A DNA stretch of 64,000 nt, from assembly GCA_036365515.1 (NCBI GenBank), contig CM070874.1:21898709-21962708 (forward strand), read 5' to 3'. This document shows, in pieces, positions 9,314-20,507 of this stretch; the stretch's first letter is position 1, and the number at the start of each line of letters is the position of its first letter. The DNA is from Torymus aiolomorphi (taxonomy: Eukaryota > Arthropoda > Insecta > Hymenoptera > Torymidae). The translations under genes and the position numbers were made by a program. Below the pieces are notes generated by a model, which saw nothing but the letters and a program-made list of their open reading frames with translations, was not told the DNA's origin and did no database searches.

Positions 9314-12300
9314 CTACGAATCGCTCTTATAACCAAAAGGTAGTGATACTGCATTACGAAAGTATCTACGCTTCTTAAGTACTACGGAACATGACTTTTT
9401 TTCGCTACGTGTGATGACGTCGTGCATGCGTGTGCGTCTGATCGCATCATATTTCAAAATAATAGCTTCTCTATCGTTTTCAAAATACGAAGCAATCAAA
9501 CGGCCAATGCTTTCGAAATTTATTATACGCGAATTGTTGCTATTGAGACAAATACCCTTAACTTTGCAGCACTCGACAGTTTCTCCGGTGGAAGGGACTT
9601 TAACTCGTCTGTCATACTGCCGAGTAAAGTTCCCAGCGGGGAACTCTGTAGCGTCGTCTTTTTTGCACACGATAATACACGAGTCTGTGTCTATGTATAG
9701 AACACGTGCTGCTGTGAGTTTTTCAATGTTACTATACAGTTCCAGGCGTACCTGCGCGGTTGTATACGCTGCTATTGCTACGTTCGTATTACCCGAAACA
9801 TCGACAGCATCTTCGCGAAAGCGCCAATTCGCGTATAAAAGGTTCTCGTTAACCATAAGAATATCGAATACTTCTTTATCCCACGCTGTAAGAACTTTTA
9901 GTAACTCTTCACGCGTTTTTACAATCACCGTTTGTTTCATATTTGACCGCTGCCCAAATTTTCCCCACAGTGAATTTAAGCATAATTTTGCAACGGAACG
10001 CAAACCAGGATTTTTTTTCTATTTTTTCACGATCTAGTCTTATCCCCTCGTCGCGCTCGTATCCGTCGATGTACCGTTTTCTATTCTCTTCGTCTGTACA
10101 CCAGGCAGACCAGCCGCTTGCCTGCTGCTTCAGACGGAGAAAGGTATTAACGTAAGCTGCAAACAGTCTGCCTTCCCCGGTACACGGATCGAACTGCGTG
10201 GTCTCATACTGCCAAATTACATATATTTCCGTTACACAATAGCCAAGCTCGACAGCCTTCTGTAATTTGTGAACAACCCATGTACCTGTAAATTCACGCT
10301 CACCGATTTGCTCGTGATTATAATCGGCTTCCCGCAATTCCTCGCAAAACGTGCGACAGAGCCCGAAAATTAGCCGGCTGTGCATTTTTACAGGCAACAC
10401 GGGTAGTAACAAATTACGAGGTGGTAAAACTTTGCATTTGACCATCCCTTCCACGCGCGAAAGATAGTTGTTTTGCTCGCCTGTCAGTGTCGCACATTCT
10501 TCGCCGATGTAAATGTGCGGGTGCCCAATGCGGTAGCGTCCCCTCTTGCAGATATATGGGTAAAGAGAGCAAATATTGGTATATTTTATCTCTTCGTCTG
10601 GCGCAACACTGCGCGAAGTAACGATATTTTCCGTACGCCCACCGAAAAAAGCATTCCGAGAATTTAAAGTTATTTTGCTCATGACCGGCTATGTGGCTAA
10701 ATATTGCGTAATTTCCGGCTGCTGACTTTTCACGCGCGCGAAATCGCGCTCCCACATCTCACGTACGTCGTATCCTAGCCGCCTCATTACTGCAACCTTT
10801 GCCACAGTGGACTCGTACGCCTGTGCGTATGTTTGACCATATTTATTTTTCCGTGTGCTCCGATTATTGGTGAAACAGCGCGGGCATCCATGCACGTAAC
10901 AGCCTTGGAATTCAAAAACGATTCCTTTGTCTGTTAAGCTAGGTTTTCCGGCGCCTGGTATCTGCGGCGGTAGAGGCGGCAGGTACCCGTCTACGAGTTG
11001 ACCCTCCCGCAAACGAAACTCACGCGCACGGCCCGCGTGTATAATTTTGCGCCCGATCTCGTGCTCGCAATATAATAGCCACTCTATGGATTTTTGCGAG
11101 TGCTTATCCGCGCGCCTATATCCGTTTGGCGGTATGAGACCAATGGTGTTATCCTGCAAAAAATTTTTTTAAAAACATACAAACACGTACATGCGATTGT
11201 ACATGTCGCGACGAATGGGTCTGTTTGCGCGACTTCTATGAAAATTTCGCGAAACCATATGCACGCGCGTCTCAATATTTCCACATCCATTTTACAGTAT
11301 TCGACAATCTCTTTTTGAAAGTCGAATATGTAGTTTGGTCGGGTTTTCTCATGCCAGTCGAGAAAAGCGGCGCGATCATCCACAGACATAGTACCTGGGC
11401 CATAAAACTCGGCAGGGGGCAGAGGGCCAATGTAATGCGCATTCTCGAAAGTGTTGAAGAAATGCGGAAAATAACCTTTCTTTGAGCCCTCGGGCAGTCC
11501 GAATGTCGCAGGCAGAGCACTCAGTTTCAATTGAAAGTAATTGATACTATCAATAAACTTTGTGCGTCCGTACTTTAACAGCGTAATATTGTGACCGCTT
11601 AATATTACAGTGGGCGATCCGTGCCCGGAACTTTCGGCCAACTCTTTCAATATAAATTGAGAGTCGAAAGCCCGAGCATTGTGTGCTATGCATACAATTT
11701 CGGCAAAATCGGTTTTTCCCGCACACAAAGCTCCAAGAGCTGTTTTACCGATTCGCGGTTGAAGACAAATTCACGTACGCCACAAGTGGCGCAAAATATT
11801 TGTATGTCGTCAACGTCGATGCAATCCGTGCATACTTGATGCGCGACACACAAATTAGGTACATGAACGCGCGCGCTTTCGCCATACGGAGTGTCTTGCC
11901 TCGTTTCAAAATCGTAAAAAATATAAAGATATTTATTTTTTTTACCGCGTGTGTCGACACTGATCGACCACATGAAGCACAAATGGTTAAAGCCGTGCCG
12001 CTTTTGACATGTGTTACAAAACCCGATGCCGCACTCGTGTTTCGGCTGATACACGTTTACAATCCGTGTACAATTCTCACACAAACGCACAACGTCACAC
12101 AGTTTTTTATTATTTTTTTTTTAAAGACCCTGCACGCTTGTGGTTCGCGAAACATTCGTAACCGAAAAATTGACGCCCGCAATCCACGCACTCTATCATG
12201 TCAACTTGCACGTTTCTGCACGGCGGCGAAACGTAACAGCTCTCACATATTCGCGTACATTTGTGCTGATTTACATAACGGTACCCCTTATTGCAATAAG

Positions 12301-13282
12301 AACAGAAAAAATGTGTCCCCGCTGCCCTGAATAAATTCGTAATTAAATTAAAATGACGCGCACGCTCTTCGAACATCAAATAAATAATACCACTAAGTGC
12401 GATATTTAATTCATGGAGAGTGTTGCGGCCGTCAAAGAGCGCCGATTCACCGCTCTCAAAATTATCTTTCTCGAAAACAACCAATGCTATCCCGTGCGCG
12501 AGAAAAAAATTTTGGAAGCTTGTGAGCTCTTCAAAGCCGCAACCGTCTCTTGGAATTTTTACACCCGCATCGATCACGAGTCTTTCCGCGTGCTCTTTTT
12601 GCATTTTTCGTCGTCCGTCGTGAATTACTGTCCATTTTGCACGCGTCTCAGCGCAATCTTGCGTCTTACGTTCGACGTATACCATTCAAACCGCAAGCGC
12701 ACGCGGTAAACATAAGTGATCGCTGCTGTTAATAACAGTGATTGAGTGCTTTTGCACATCGTTCAACTTTAAGGCGGCTCGACCAGCGCCTACCGGCATT
12801 TGTACATAGCACACCTGTAACACAAGAGCCACCACGATACCCAAAATTTCGTTACTCTGACTTATGGAACTTATTAAATTCCATAAATCAGCGTAATTAA
12901 AGTCAGCGACTGGTCTGAACGAAAGCCCACCCGCGCCACGCGAAAAACGATCGTTACAAATTGAAATACCGACTAATGTACGCCCCGGTACACGCTCTGT
13001 TATATAATTATGAATGTCCCTGATCGCAGACTCTACCTACAATACAGGGTTTACACCGACGCGTGGTTCTATAATAGTGAAACTTACTCTATGGCCCTGT
13101 GTAGCGAAGCGTCGCAGGTACTGCTGTCCCTCAACAACCGCAATGAAGCGCACTCCGGGTGGTCGGACGATGTCGTAGTCCTCGTCGGGTGCATCATAAA
13201 CTTCCTCTTCATCCATACCACCGCCACCGTCGCCTACCTGCCTCGTGGAATATCCCTTACTCGCTAAATAAAAATAGTTCAA
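9314..13282 (-). pseudogene. polB: Polinton protein-primed DNA polymerase B
   Basis: About 1,300 codons across several frames, a normal length for a Polinton PolB. Order: acidic N-terminus (13282); N-terminal region over 13036-12690; two Cys/His zinc-binding clusters (about 12350-12150 and 12080-12000); 3'-5' exonuclease motifs Exo I YDFET (about 11910), Exo II AHNARAFDSQFI (about 11680) and Exo III EYCKMDVEIL (about 11300); palm motif A region NICSLYP (10577); motif B KLCLNSLWGKFG (about 9990); motif C YIDTDS (about 9690). Lesions: in-frame TAG at 13037, TGA at about 12687 and TAG at about 10690; frameshifts near 12105, 11725, 11150 and 10010. Three of these lie in A/T homopolymers. The motif A Asp is replaced by Asn (AAT). 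It is the replicative enzyme of the element, inactive here. Confidence 0.9.
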
Positions 13283-13331
13283 ATTATACTTTTAACTTTT
13301 TTGTGTTTTAGTTAACGTTTCTGATTTTTTT

Positions 13332-14582
13332 TTATGGTTCAGCATAACCGGCAAAACTTTCGCGCACACGCGATATAAGATCGGACAGGTCCACGTCGTT
13401 GTATAACGCTGAAGTCTCGTCTTCGGCCTGGTCACGAAACCAGCGTTGAATTATTGCACGCGGATTATGAGCTATTTGGTGGTATAATGCGGGCAGCCCA
13501 TTGAGGGAAGGAAGCGATGACCGGATTTCCCTCTGCATCATATCACGATTTCGGATAACTATAATTAAAAATATTTGCCTTTTTAAAAGACAAAATCAGA
13601 AAACATTTTAAATAAATATTTTGTACACTTACGTTCGTTGATAAGCCGATGGGAATCATAACTGTGATTGTAGTCGTTCGTGATCATATTCGCAAGCTGC
13701 TCAAAGTTCGACATTTGATTTTCGCGGTCTGCACGCGCTGTATTGGCCGCGGTACTGGTGTCTTCTGGCAGCACATCTGGAGGCTGACTCGCGAGAAGTC
13801 TTTCTTCTGCAGTGGTCACTAGTGGCCTGTCGTAAATCGCAAGTGCGTCGGAAATCGCGACGTCCATGAACATTAGGTCTTCCATCCGCTGATCATCGGC
13901 TCGGCGCACCGCTCGTTCCTCTTCTGTCTCGTTATCAGGAACGTCGCCGTCGGGCCACCAGACGGGAAGCTCAGGGCCTTCGGATTCCCAGGCGACAAGC
14001 GCGGAGCTTTCGGGGCGTGGGACTTCATGCACCTCAGCCACAACATCTACCTGCTCGCCATCCACCTCCTCTTCGTCCTCCTCCGCCGTATCGGCGGGCG
14101 CTGCATAATTCAGCATACGACGAGCAGGATTAAATAGGCCGCTCGTACGCGCCGAGTGCTCGGGGGCCTCATCTTCCTCGAAATACGTACTGTCGGTTAG
14201 CTCCGAATCATCATCGCGTATGAGACTCTCTAATGCTGTAAATAAAAAATATGTAAATAAAAATATGTAAATAAAAATGAAAATTATTTTGAAAAAAAAA
14301 GTTTTAGACTTACCTAAACGCTCTTGATGGGCATTCGCTATGTTGGCGGTCGAAGACGTCGTCTTCGATGACTCGTACTTCACGCGAATGCGCGAATGAA
14401 TTGTGTAGACGCACTATCGCGCGATACCCAGTCGATCTGAGTATCAGTCGTAATTGCTCCTCCAAGTTTTCACGCGACATACGTCGCAAATGACGCATCC
14501 AGTCAGGGTTCCTGCCGTGGCGTGCTCTTGCCGCGAGTCGTAACACGGGCCGCCGAAGCGTTCTCTTAGCGTGATTATCCAT
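13332..14582 (-). CDS. Acidic protein gene with two short introns
   Basis: Reads as three exons: 14582-14314, 14235-13633 and 13558-13332. Intron 1 (14313-14236, 78 nt) starts GTAAGT and ends TTTACAG; intron 2 (13632-13559, 74 nt) starts GTAAGT and ends AATTATAG. Joining exon 2 to exon 3 keeps one open frame to a stop at 13332. Exon 2 encodes a strongly acidic segment (EDEEEVDGEQ and others), exon 3 a region with QRWFRDQ and a C-terminal FAGYAEP. Exon 1 has an open frame from an ATG at 14582 (Arg-rich, HLRRMSRENLEEQLR), but its phase does not match exon 2: the 1-base phase needed is found only in a second frame that lacks an ATG. A one-base lesion or a different first exon is possible. It ends 50 bases before PolB on the same strand. 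I do not recognise the protein. Confidence 0.5.
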
Positions 14583-15707
14583 CTCTCACGAAACTTCTGA
14601 ATGAACTGTGCACAACAGCGAGTCGCACAGGATTCTTATACACATACGTTATCTTGAAGCGTACCCCGTGAAACCTATGTTAAAAAAATTAGTCATCTCG
14701 TCATCTCGTCAGAGTTTGCGCCCACCAGCGCCACTTCTTCCGCATCTGCACTCCATTGTTTTACAAGCGCATTTTTCTTCATGCGCATTTTCTTCGAACC
14801 AATACTGAGATTCAATAGCGCCCTAACGGATGCTTGATAACAAAAATCGTTACGCCTCGCGAAGAGACACGCGTATTTTTCAAAGTCCTCGGAGGTCCAA
14901 GCTGAACAATGGCCCTTCTATATTCGTCGCTGAAAAAAGGATAAGGTTTCACAGCTCCCGAAACCAAAACATTCGTGACACATCTACGGAAAAGCATGCA
15001 TGCGAGATAAAAATTTACGATGCATAGCTAGCAGACGTGAAAGAATGTTCTACAAAAAACATAGTTTATTACTTTCGACGACACGTGTCAAACTCCATTG
15101 ACGCGAATGCTTCACTTTCAAAATGGAAAGAGTAGTGGAGAGGCTGTGTTGTAAATCCCTCAGAAAAATGACCTGACAAACAGCCTCTAACCGTCATATG
15201 AAAAAAATTCTCTCGGCTTAAGTAAACAGCACACGAGTGAAAATATTCCTCAGGCACGTAAACAGGCCACTTTCTTCGTCTGCTTAATCCATTGATGAGA
15301 GCTCGCTATTAATATTGCCCGAAACGGTAGAGTCGTAAAAACCAGACGGCGGCGACAGCGGCAGGATATAGAAGTGTTCCTCGGCGTCTGGCGTGAAGCT
15401 CAGCATGCACGAGTACGTGCTGTTTGCAAGCGAGGGCTTCGCTATTATAGCAGCCGACACCAGTCGTATTTTATTAGGAAGCGGCTCAGTGCTCCACATT
15501 TATTCGGTGATAAAAACATGTGCATGCGGTCGTTCACCAACAAGCAGCGGTGGGGGAAAGGCCCTCCCCCACTACGCAAAGGATGCTGCTCCCCACCACC
15601 ACCACCATCACCCCCACCACCACCACTGCTGAAACAAGGAGCGGCGGAAGGCACGAAAGGCACTTCCCACTAGAGGTACCAGCATCATACGCGTCAGTTG
15701 GCTACAG
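14583..15707. other. Stretch without a confident gene
   Basis: Base composition is closer to 50% GC than the rest of the window. Several short minus-strand open frames lie one after another (for example 15284-15499 and 15069-15257, the latter with CAVYLSRENFFHMTVRG), but none shows a recognisable domain. A short CCACCACCACC run lies at 15595-15627. These frames could be remains of Polinton or viral genes, since they sit next to that block; I see nothing that proves it. Confidence 0.3.
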
Positions 15708-15998
15708 ATGATGGACCAGGTCAGTCGTGAAATATCGACTTTGCGTGAGGAGCTGGAGAGGACTCAAGAGCGAGCGCGCAACAGTCTCAGTTGTATCGAG
15801 CGCATACAGCACTCGATGATACGTCTCAGCCGTCATATCCACCAAGCCTTGGACACCACGGAAGTGGTTGGTTTACGGGAACAAATTGTGCGGGCATCCC
15901 AGCAGCTCCAGCATCACACAGAGGCAGTGAGACGTACATCGCATCACGCTGAACACTTGTCAGCGAGAGTGAACGCCCTAGAAAGATGCCTGCGCTAG
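15708..15998 (+). CDS. Small predicted coiled-coil protein
   Basis: 96 codons starting at an ATGATG. Nearly the whole length is helical with heptad spacing (REISTLREELERTQERARN, then LREQIVRASQQLQ), rich in Arg, Gln, His and Leu and free of Cys, so an oligomerising rod is the simplest reading. No domain is recognised. Its stop overlaps the start of the next open frame (ATG at 15986, stop at 15996-15998), a compact arrangement typical of viruses and some transposons. It is on the strand opposite to the Polinton genes. It may be part of that element or a separate insertion. Confidence 0.4.
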   Translation: MMDQVSREISTLREELERTQERARNSLSCIERIQHSMIRLSRHIHQALDTTEVVGLREQIVRASQQLQHHTEAVRRTSHHAEHLSARVNALERCLR

Positions 15999-16620
15999 AG
16001 AAGGAAAGCAACGCCACCGCCATCGGCAAGAGTCTGCATCATTACCGCAGAGGTCAAAGCACAGCTCGAAGCACACGACCTGTAGACAGCAGTGGCGTGA
16101 TGGATCGTGACAGCCGCAGCAGCAGCAGCAGCAGCGCAATGGCGATTGTGTATTTATATCAGCGCCTTGCGAGGTACAGAAGAAAGCGGGATCACGCCAT
16201 TCGGATGATTAACCGCCTAGATGCTGCAATTAGTCAGGCGCACCAACAAGAGCGCCGGCGCGCGCCTGCTACAAGACCGCCTAAGAATTGCGATGGTGCC
16301 AAATGCCTCGTCTGTGGCATAATTTTTAGGATTTTGAGGAGCGATTCGGAGGGCCGCTCCTGGGAACAGTGCTGGCACTGCACGTGCTTTTGGTGTGGTG
16401 CGTGCCGCGAGAAGCCGTGTGAGTACCTGCAACAAATAGACACTCCACGATCACCGTCACCGCAACCTGCAGCAGCATCATCATCAACAGCAGCAGCAGA
16501 AAATCCTGCGTCTACAGCAGTAGCAGCAGCAGCACCAGCAGACGACGATAGTGGCAGCCGTGTAGTGCAATATGTGCGTGTGCATCTGTACATGTTTGTA
16601 CATGTGCGCGTGCGTGTGAC
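15986..16620 (+). CDS. Cysteine-cluster protein with Ser/Ala-rich tail
   Basis: Open frame overlapping the upstream coiled-coil ORF by 13 bases. The first ATG is 15986; a second, perhaps better, start is 16100 (MDRDSRSSSSSS). Residues about 50-95 form a basic helix-rich segment (YLYQRLARYRRKRDHAIRM). Residues about 108-150 hold a compact Cys cluster: CLVC, then CWHCTCFWCGAC, then KPC, enough for one or two zinc sites in a RING- or treble-clef-like arrangement; the exact fold is not clear. After that the protein is Ser/Ala/Pro-rich. The frame then runs into a GT microsatellite, where the predicted Val/Cys/Arg-rich residues (to 16903) are almost certainly not native. A role in nucleic acid or protein binding is a guess. 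Confidence 0.4.
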
Positions 16621-16905
16621 AGCAGAACTGTACGTGTGTGTGTGCGTATGTGTGTGTGCACTGCGTGTCCGGACGTGTCTGCGAACACTTGACACGCATG
16701 TGCCTATACGTATCACCGGATACGTGTGCGACTGTACGTGTTTGTACATGTGTGTGTGTGTGTGTGTGACAGCGGTACTGTTGAAAAAATGTACATGTGT
16801 GTGTATGTGCGTGTGTGTGCATTGCGTGTCCGTACGTGTCTGCGAACACGTGATACGCATGTGCCTATACGTATCAAATATGCGCTTGTATGTGTGTGTG
16901 TGATA
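16568..16905. repeat. GT-rich microsatellite with internal tandem duplication
   Basis: Interrupted (TG)n and (CGTG)n. A segment of about 160 bases containing GTGTCTGCGAACAC and CGCATGTGCCTATACGTATC occurs twice, near 16670 and 16830. Open frames through it on both strands are low-complexity artefacts. Confidence 0.7.
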
Positions 16906-17041
16906 ATTACTAAAAATATTAATATTAATAAATAATATAAATTGTTATTTTTAGCCACCACCGAAAACAATCCCGCGCTCCCCTCCCCCCCCCCCTCTCT
17001 TATAATAGGACAGGTATAGCGTGCGTATGACGATGCGGTGT

Positions 17042-17237
17042 CATTAACTCAAGTACTATGTAAACAGTAGCCGCACAGTAGCTAATGACCCTTCTAAGTA
17101 TGTGTTAATGGCCTCATTGTTTACAAATACAGTAGCAAAACAGTAGCTGTTTTCAAAACAATGGGGTCATTAACACATACTTACATGAGTCATTAGCTAC
17201 TGTGCAGCTACTGTTTACATAACACTTGAGTTAATGC
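17042..17237. mobile_element. Hairpin MITE-like element, about 196 bp
   Basis: Two arms of about 80 bases are reverse complements of each other: the left starts CATTAACTCAAGT and the right ends CACTTGAGTTAATG. Shared inner blocks are AAACAGTAGC, AGTAGCTAATGAC and AAGTATGTGTTAATG. The loop is about 35 bases and itself repeats CAGTAGC. No clear target duplication is seen. The layout is that of a non-autonomous terminal-inverted-repeat element. Confidence 0.65.
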
Positions 17238-17396
17238 CCTCTTGAGTTAAGTGCCACTTGACACTTGACACATACCGCCCGATGAGCCATCCGTCTCGCA
17301 ATACCTATCCTAGTACTACTACTGTGATAGCCTAAAATAAAATTTCTTTTAGGAAATATAGATATTTTAATTCCTTTTCGAATGTCACCCACCCCA

Positions 17397-17790
17397 TTTA
17401 GATATATAAAGCCGTTTTCGAGAAATTACGATTTAAAAAAAATGTTACAAAATTTTTAACCACAAATATCTTTTTTCGTAATGAAACGATTTTCTTGAGC
17501 AACGAACTCGATCTGTAGATATATAAAAGCTACATCTGTGCCAAATTTCAAGACGATTGGATAATTTTTGCGCTTGTTATCAAGCGACAACGAAAGCGCA
17601 AATTTTTCCTAAAATAATTTTTTTCTAAAAAACAAATGAAGTCAATCCCTTGCAATTTTAGCCTCATATACTCTTCAATGAGTTTAGTAAGTGGTTAAAA
17701 TTTCAAATCGATAAATATAATATTTTTTGAGATAGTAATTTATGAAATATGAAAACCTTTTCCTTAATAACAAATGACAGAGTGAAGATA
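17397..17790 (+). repeat. Left arm of a 0.4-kb inverted repeat
   Basis: Matches 20105-20500 in reverse complement with moderate divergence. Shared landmarks include GATATATAAAGCCGTTTTCG-like, AATTTTTGCGCTTGTTATCA and AATAACAAATGACAGAGT blocks. The arms enclose 2.3 kb that contains the forward 92-bp satellite array. 17238-17396 and 17791-18289 hold no gene and no other feature I can name. Confidence 0.7.
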
Positions 17791-18289
17791 ATTTAAACTT
17801 TAAAAAAGGAAAATACAGGTAATATAAATACCTTTCAAGAAAAGTTTATCATATTATGTAATAATGATAATAATGTAAGGTAAAAAAAATAAAAAAAAGG
17901 AAATTTCAAAATCGTTTTTAAGTTGCTATTATACGCACGCACGCACGAACGCACGAAAAAAAAATTCTCAAAATCAACTAATATACACATATATCGCCTT
18001 AAAACATCTTTTTGAACATTTTTTGTCACGAAAATTTTTTTCACCGTTACAAAGCTTCCTCTTTTGAGGAAGCAAAAAGGAAAACAAATAAAACTGTGAC
18101 TGACTGAGAGTGTAAACCATTTCATTATTAACAAGAGTTTAGGTAGATTTCGGGATAAATAAATATACTGACTTTTTTTCAAGAGTATTTTGAAACTGCA
18201 GTAATTTAATATTTTTTTTTTTAAGCTTCGATTAAACTATACGCTGTTTTGCTATGTTTACCGTCTTCTTTAACCTCCTGCCAGGGTTC

Positions 18290-18545
18290 GAAATGATTAA
18301 TTAATATTTGAATCAATTAACCCATTTAATTAAGAATTAAAAATTTAATCTTTAATTAAAACTCGTTTAATCGGGAATTAAAAACTTTATTTTCAATTAA
18401 AACACGTTTAATTAAGAATTAAATTTTTAATCTTTGATTAAAAAAGCGGTTAATTGACGATTGCATTTGCAATTCTTAATTAAACGAGTTTTAATTAAAA
18501 ATTCAAAATTTAATTATGAAATAAAAAATGACTAATTAAATATTT
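18290..18545. repeat. AT-rich palindromic block
   Basis: Built from variants of TTTAATTAAGAATTAAA and its complement. The segment AATTAAAACTCGTTTAAT (about 18350) is mirrored by TTAAACGAGTTTTAATTAAA (about 18480). It would fold into an extended hairpin. No coding signal. Confidence 0.5.
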
Positions 18546-18734
18546 TTAGAACCATGACTCCTGCATGATATTTTGACAAAAATTAAATAGTGCATAAAAT
18601 ATGCACTTTTTAGAAAAATGCATTATTCTTATTTTACACGCGTATGGGATGAAAAATAAACAAGGGGAACAATGGCCACGCATATATAAAGGAAGTGACG
18701 TAGACTTGCGAGACTATTATTTAAATAATTATTA

Positions 18735-19885
18735 AGTCCAAGTAACTAGGGGATAGGAGGTCCATGCATGTATCAAAATTCCGAGAACGTGCAACACGAT
18801 TATTTATCAACCCCAAGTGGGCGGGGAATGCGAGTTCCACGCGTATACGGGAGCGCGTCAGACGTGTATACATAGTAAACTAATTATTTAAATAATTCCT
18901 AACCCCAAGCAGGCGAGGGATGCGAGTTCCACGCGTATACGGGAGCACGTCAGACGTATATACAAGCCAAAATAATTATTTAAATAATTCTTAACCCCAA
19001 GTAGGCGGGGGATGCGAGTTCCACTCGCATACGAGAGTGCGTCAGAAGTGTATACATGACAAAATAATTATTAAATAATTCTTAACCCCAAGTAGGCGGG
19101 GGATGCGAGTTCAACGCGTATACGGGAGCGCGTCAGACGTGTATATATGGCAAAATAATTATTCATATAATTCTTAACCCCAAGTAGGCGGGAGATGCGA
19201 GTTCCACGCGTATACGGGAGCGTGTCAGACGTGTATACATGGCAAAATGATTATTTAAATAATTCTTAACCCCAAGTGGGCGGGGGATGCGAGTTCCACG
19301 CGTATACGAGAGCACGTCAGACGTGTATACATGACAAAATAATTATTTAAATAATTCTTAACTCCAAGTAAGCGGGGGATGCGAGTTCAACGCTTATATG
19401 GGAGCGCGTCAGACGTGTATATATGGCAAAATAATTATTCATGAAATACTTAACCCCAAGTAGGCGGGGGATACGAGTTCCACGCGCATACGGGAGCGCG
19501 TCAGACGTGTATACATGGTAAAATAATTATTTAATAATTCTTAACCCCAAGTAGGCGGGAGATGCGAGTTCCACACGTATACGGAAGCATGTCAGACGTG
19601 TATACATGGCAAAATGATTATTTAAATAATTCTTAACCCCAAGTAGGCGGGGGATCCGAGTTTCACGCGTATACGAGAGCACGTCAGACGTGTATACATG
19701 ACAAAATAATTATTTAAATAATTTTTAACTCCAAGTAGGCGGTGGATGCGAGTTCAACGCATATATGGGAGCGTATCAGACTTGTATACATGGCAAAATA
19801 ATTATTCATGAAATACTTAACCCGAAGTAGGCGGGGGATACGAGTTCCACGCGCATACGGGAGCGCATCAGACGTGCATTCAAGT
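18735..19885 (+). repeat. 92-bp satellite array, forward orientation
   Basis: Twelve recognisable monomers in tandem plus a degenerate first one. The CCCCAAG landmark recurs at 18811, 18903, 18995, 19086, 19178, 19270, 19362, 19454, 19545, 19637, 19729 and 19821, a period of 91-92. Each monomer has an AT palindrome (ATTATTTAAATAATT), the GC-rich block CCAAGTAGGCGGGGGATGCG, then CCACGCGTATACGGGAGCG and GTCAGACGTGTATACATG. Divergence between copies is a few percent to about 15%. Confidence 0.95.
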
Positions 19886-20104
19886 CAAAAAAGCGCTGCC
19901 AATTCATTTGCACGTTGCTTCCTCAAACATTAATTTTAACTTCCAATATTTAAAAATTAATACTTTACTTTGTACGGTGTAAACGGTTTACAATCGTTTT
20001 TAAAAGTCTAAGAACTCGTCAGTACATTTTACACAAAAATGTTAAAAAGTAGTTTTTTTTTTCAGGAAAAGGAAGAACTCGATCGATTTAACTCATAGCT
20101 TGGA
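19886..20104. other. Unique spacer between satellite array and inverted repeat
   Basis: AT-rich sequence without a repeat or coding signal that I can identify. Confidence 0.5.
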
Positions 20105-20500
20105 TACTTTACTCTGTCATTTGTTATATTAAGGAAAAGGTTTTCATATTTCATAAATTAATATCTCGAAAGGTATTATATTTGTCGACTTGAAATTTCA
20201 ACCATATGTTACCATGTATACTCATTGAAGACTGTGGCAAAAATTTTAGGGGATTATTTTCATTTATTTTGAGAAAAAAATAACTTTAGAAAAAATTTGC
20301 GTTTTCGTTGTCGCATGATAACAAGCGCAAAAATTATCCAATCGTATTCAAATTTGGCACAGATGTTGCTTTTAAATATCTACTGATCGAGTTCGTTGCG
20401 CAAGAAAATCGGTCAATTACGAAAAAAGATATTTGAGATTAAAAATTTTGTAATCTTTCTTTAAAATCGTAATTTATCCAAAACGGCGTTATGTATCTAA
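20105..20500 (-). repeat. Right arm of the 0.4-kb inverted repeat
   Basis: Reverse complement of 17397-17790, including ACTCTGTCATTTGTTAT, TGATAACAAGCGCAAAAATT and AAAACGGCGTTATGTATC. It joins directly to the reversed satellite array, so satellite and arm seem to have been copied or flipped together. Confidence 0.7.
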
Positions 20501-20507
20501 ATAATTA

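Larger units (their letters stand above)
1..14582 (-). mobile_element. Decayed Maverick/Polinton (adintovirus-like) element
   Basis: Minus-strand genes in this block are the core set of a Maverick/Polinton: protein-primed DNA polymerase B, an FtsK/A32-like packaging ATPase, two small conserved Polinton proteins and a retroviral-type integrase. The integrase runs off the left edge, so that end of the element is outside the window. I could not find the other terminal inverted repeat; 14582 is the last base I can tie to the block, and the GC-richer ORFs up to about 16.6 kb may also belong. No capsid or protease gene is visible, so those genes are either beyond the left edge or lost. Every core gene has frameshifts or stops, and the ATPase is split by a retrotransposon, so this is a fossil. 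Gene content is seen; family assignment comes from known gene order and motifs. Confidence 0.85.

Noticed and set aside
16620..16903. C-terminal continuation of the Cys-cluster ORF and long His/Thr ORFs on the other strand
   Set aside because: They are translations of a GT microsatellite with an internal duplication.
17835..18182. 115-codon minus-strand frame rich in Phe and Leu
   Set aside because: AT-rich chance frame without domain or conservation evidence.
18735..19885. Regular 92-bp repeats as a possible CRISPR or tRNA cluster
   Set aside because: The whole monomer is repeated, with no spacers and no cloverleaf; it is satellite DNA.
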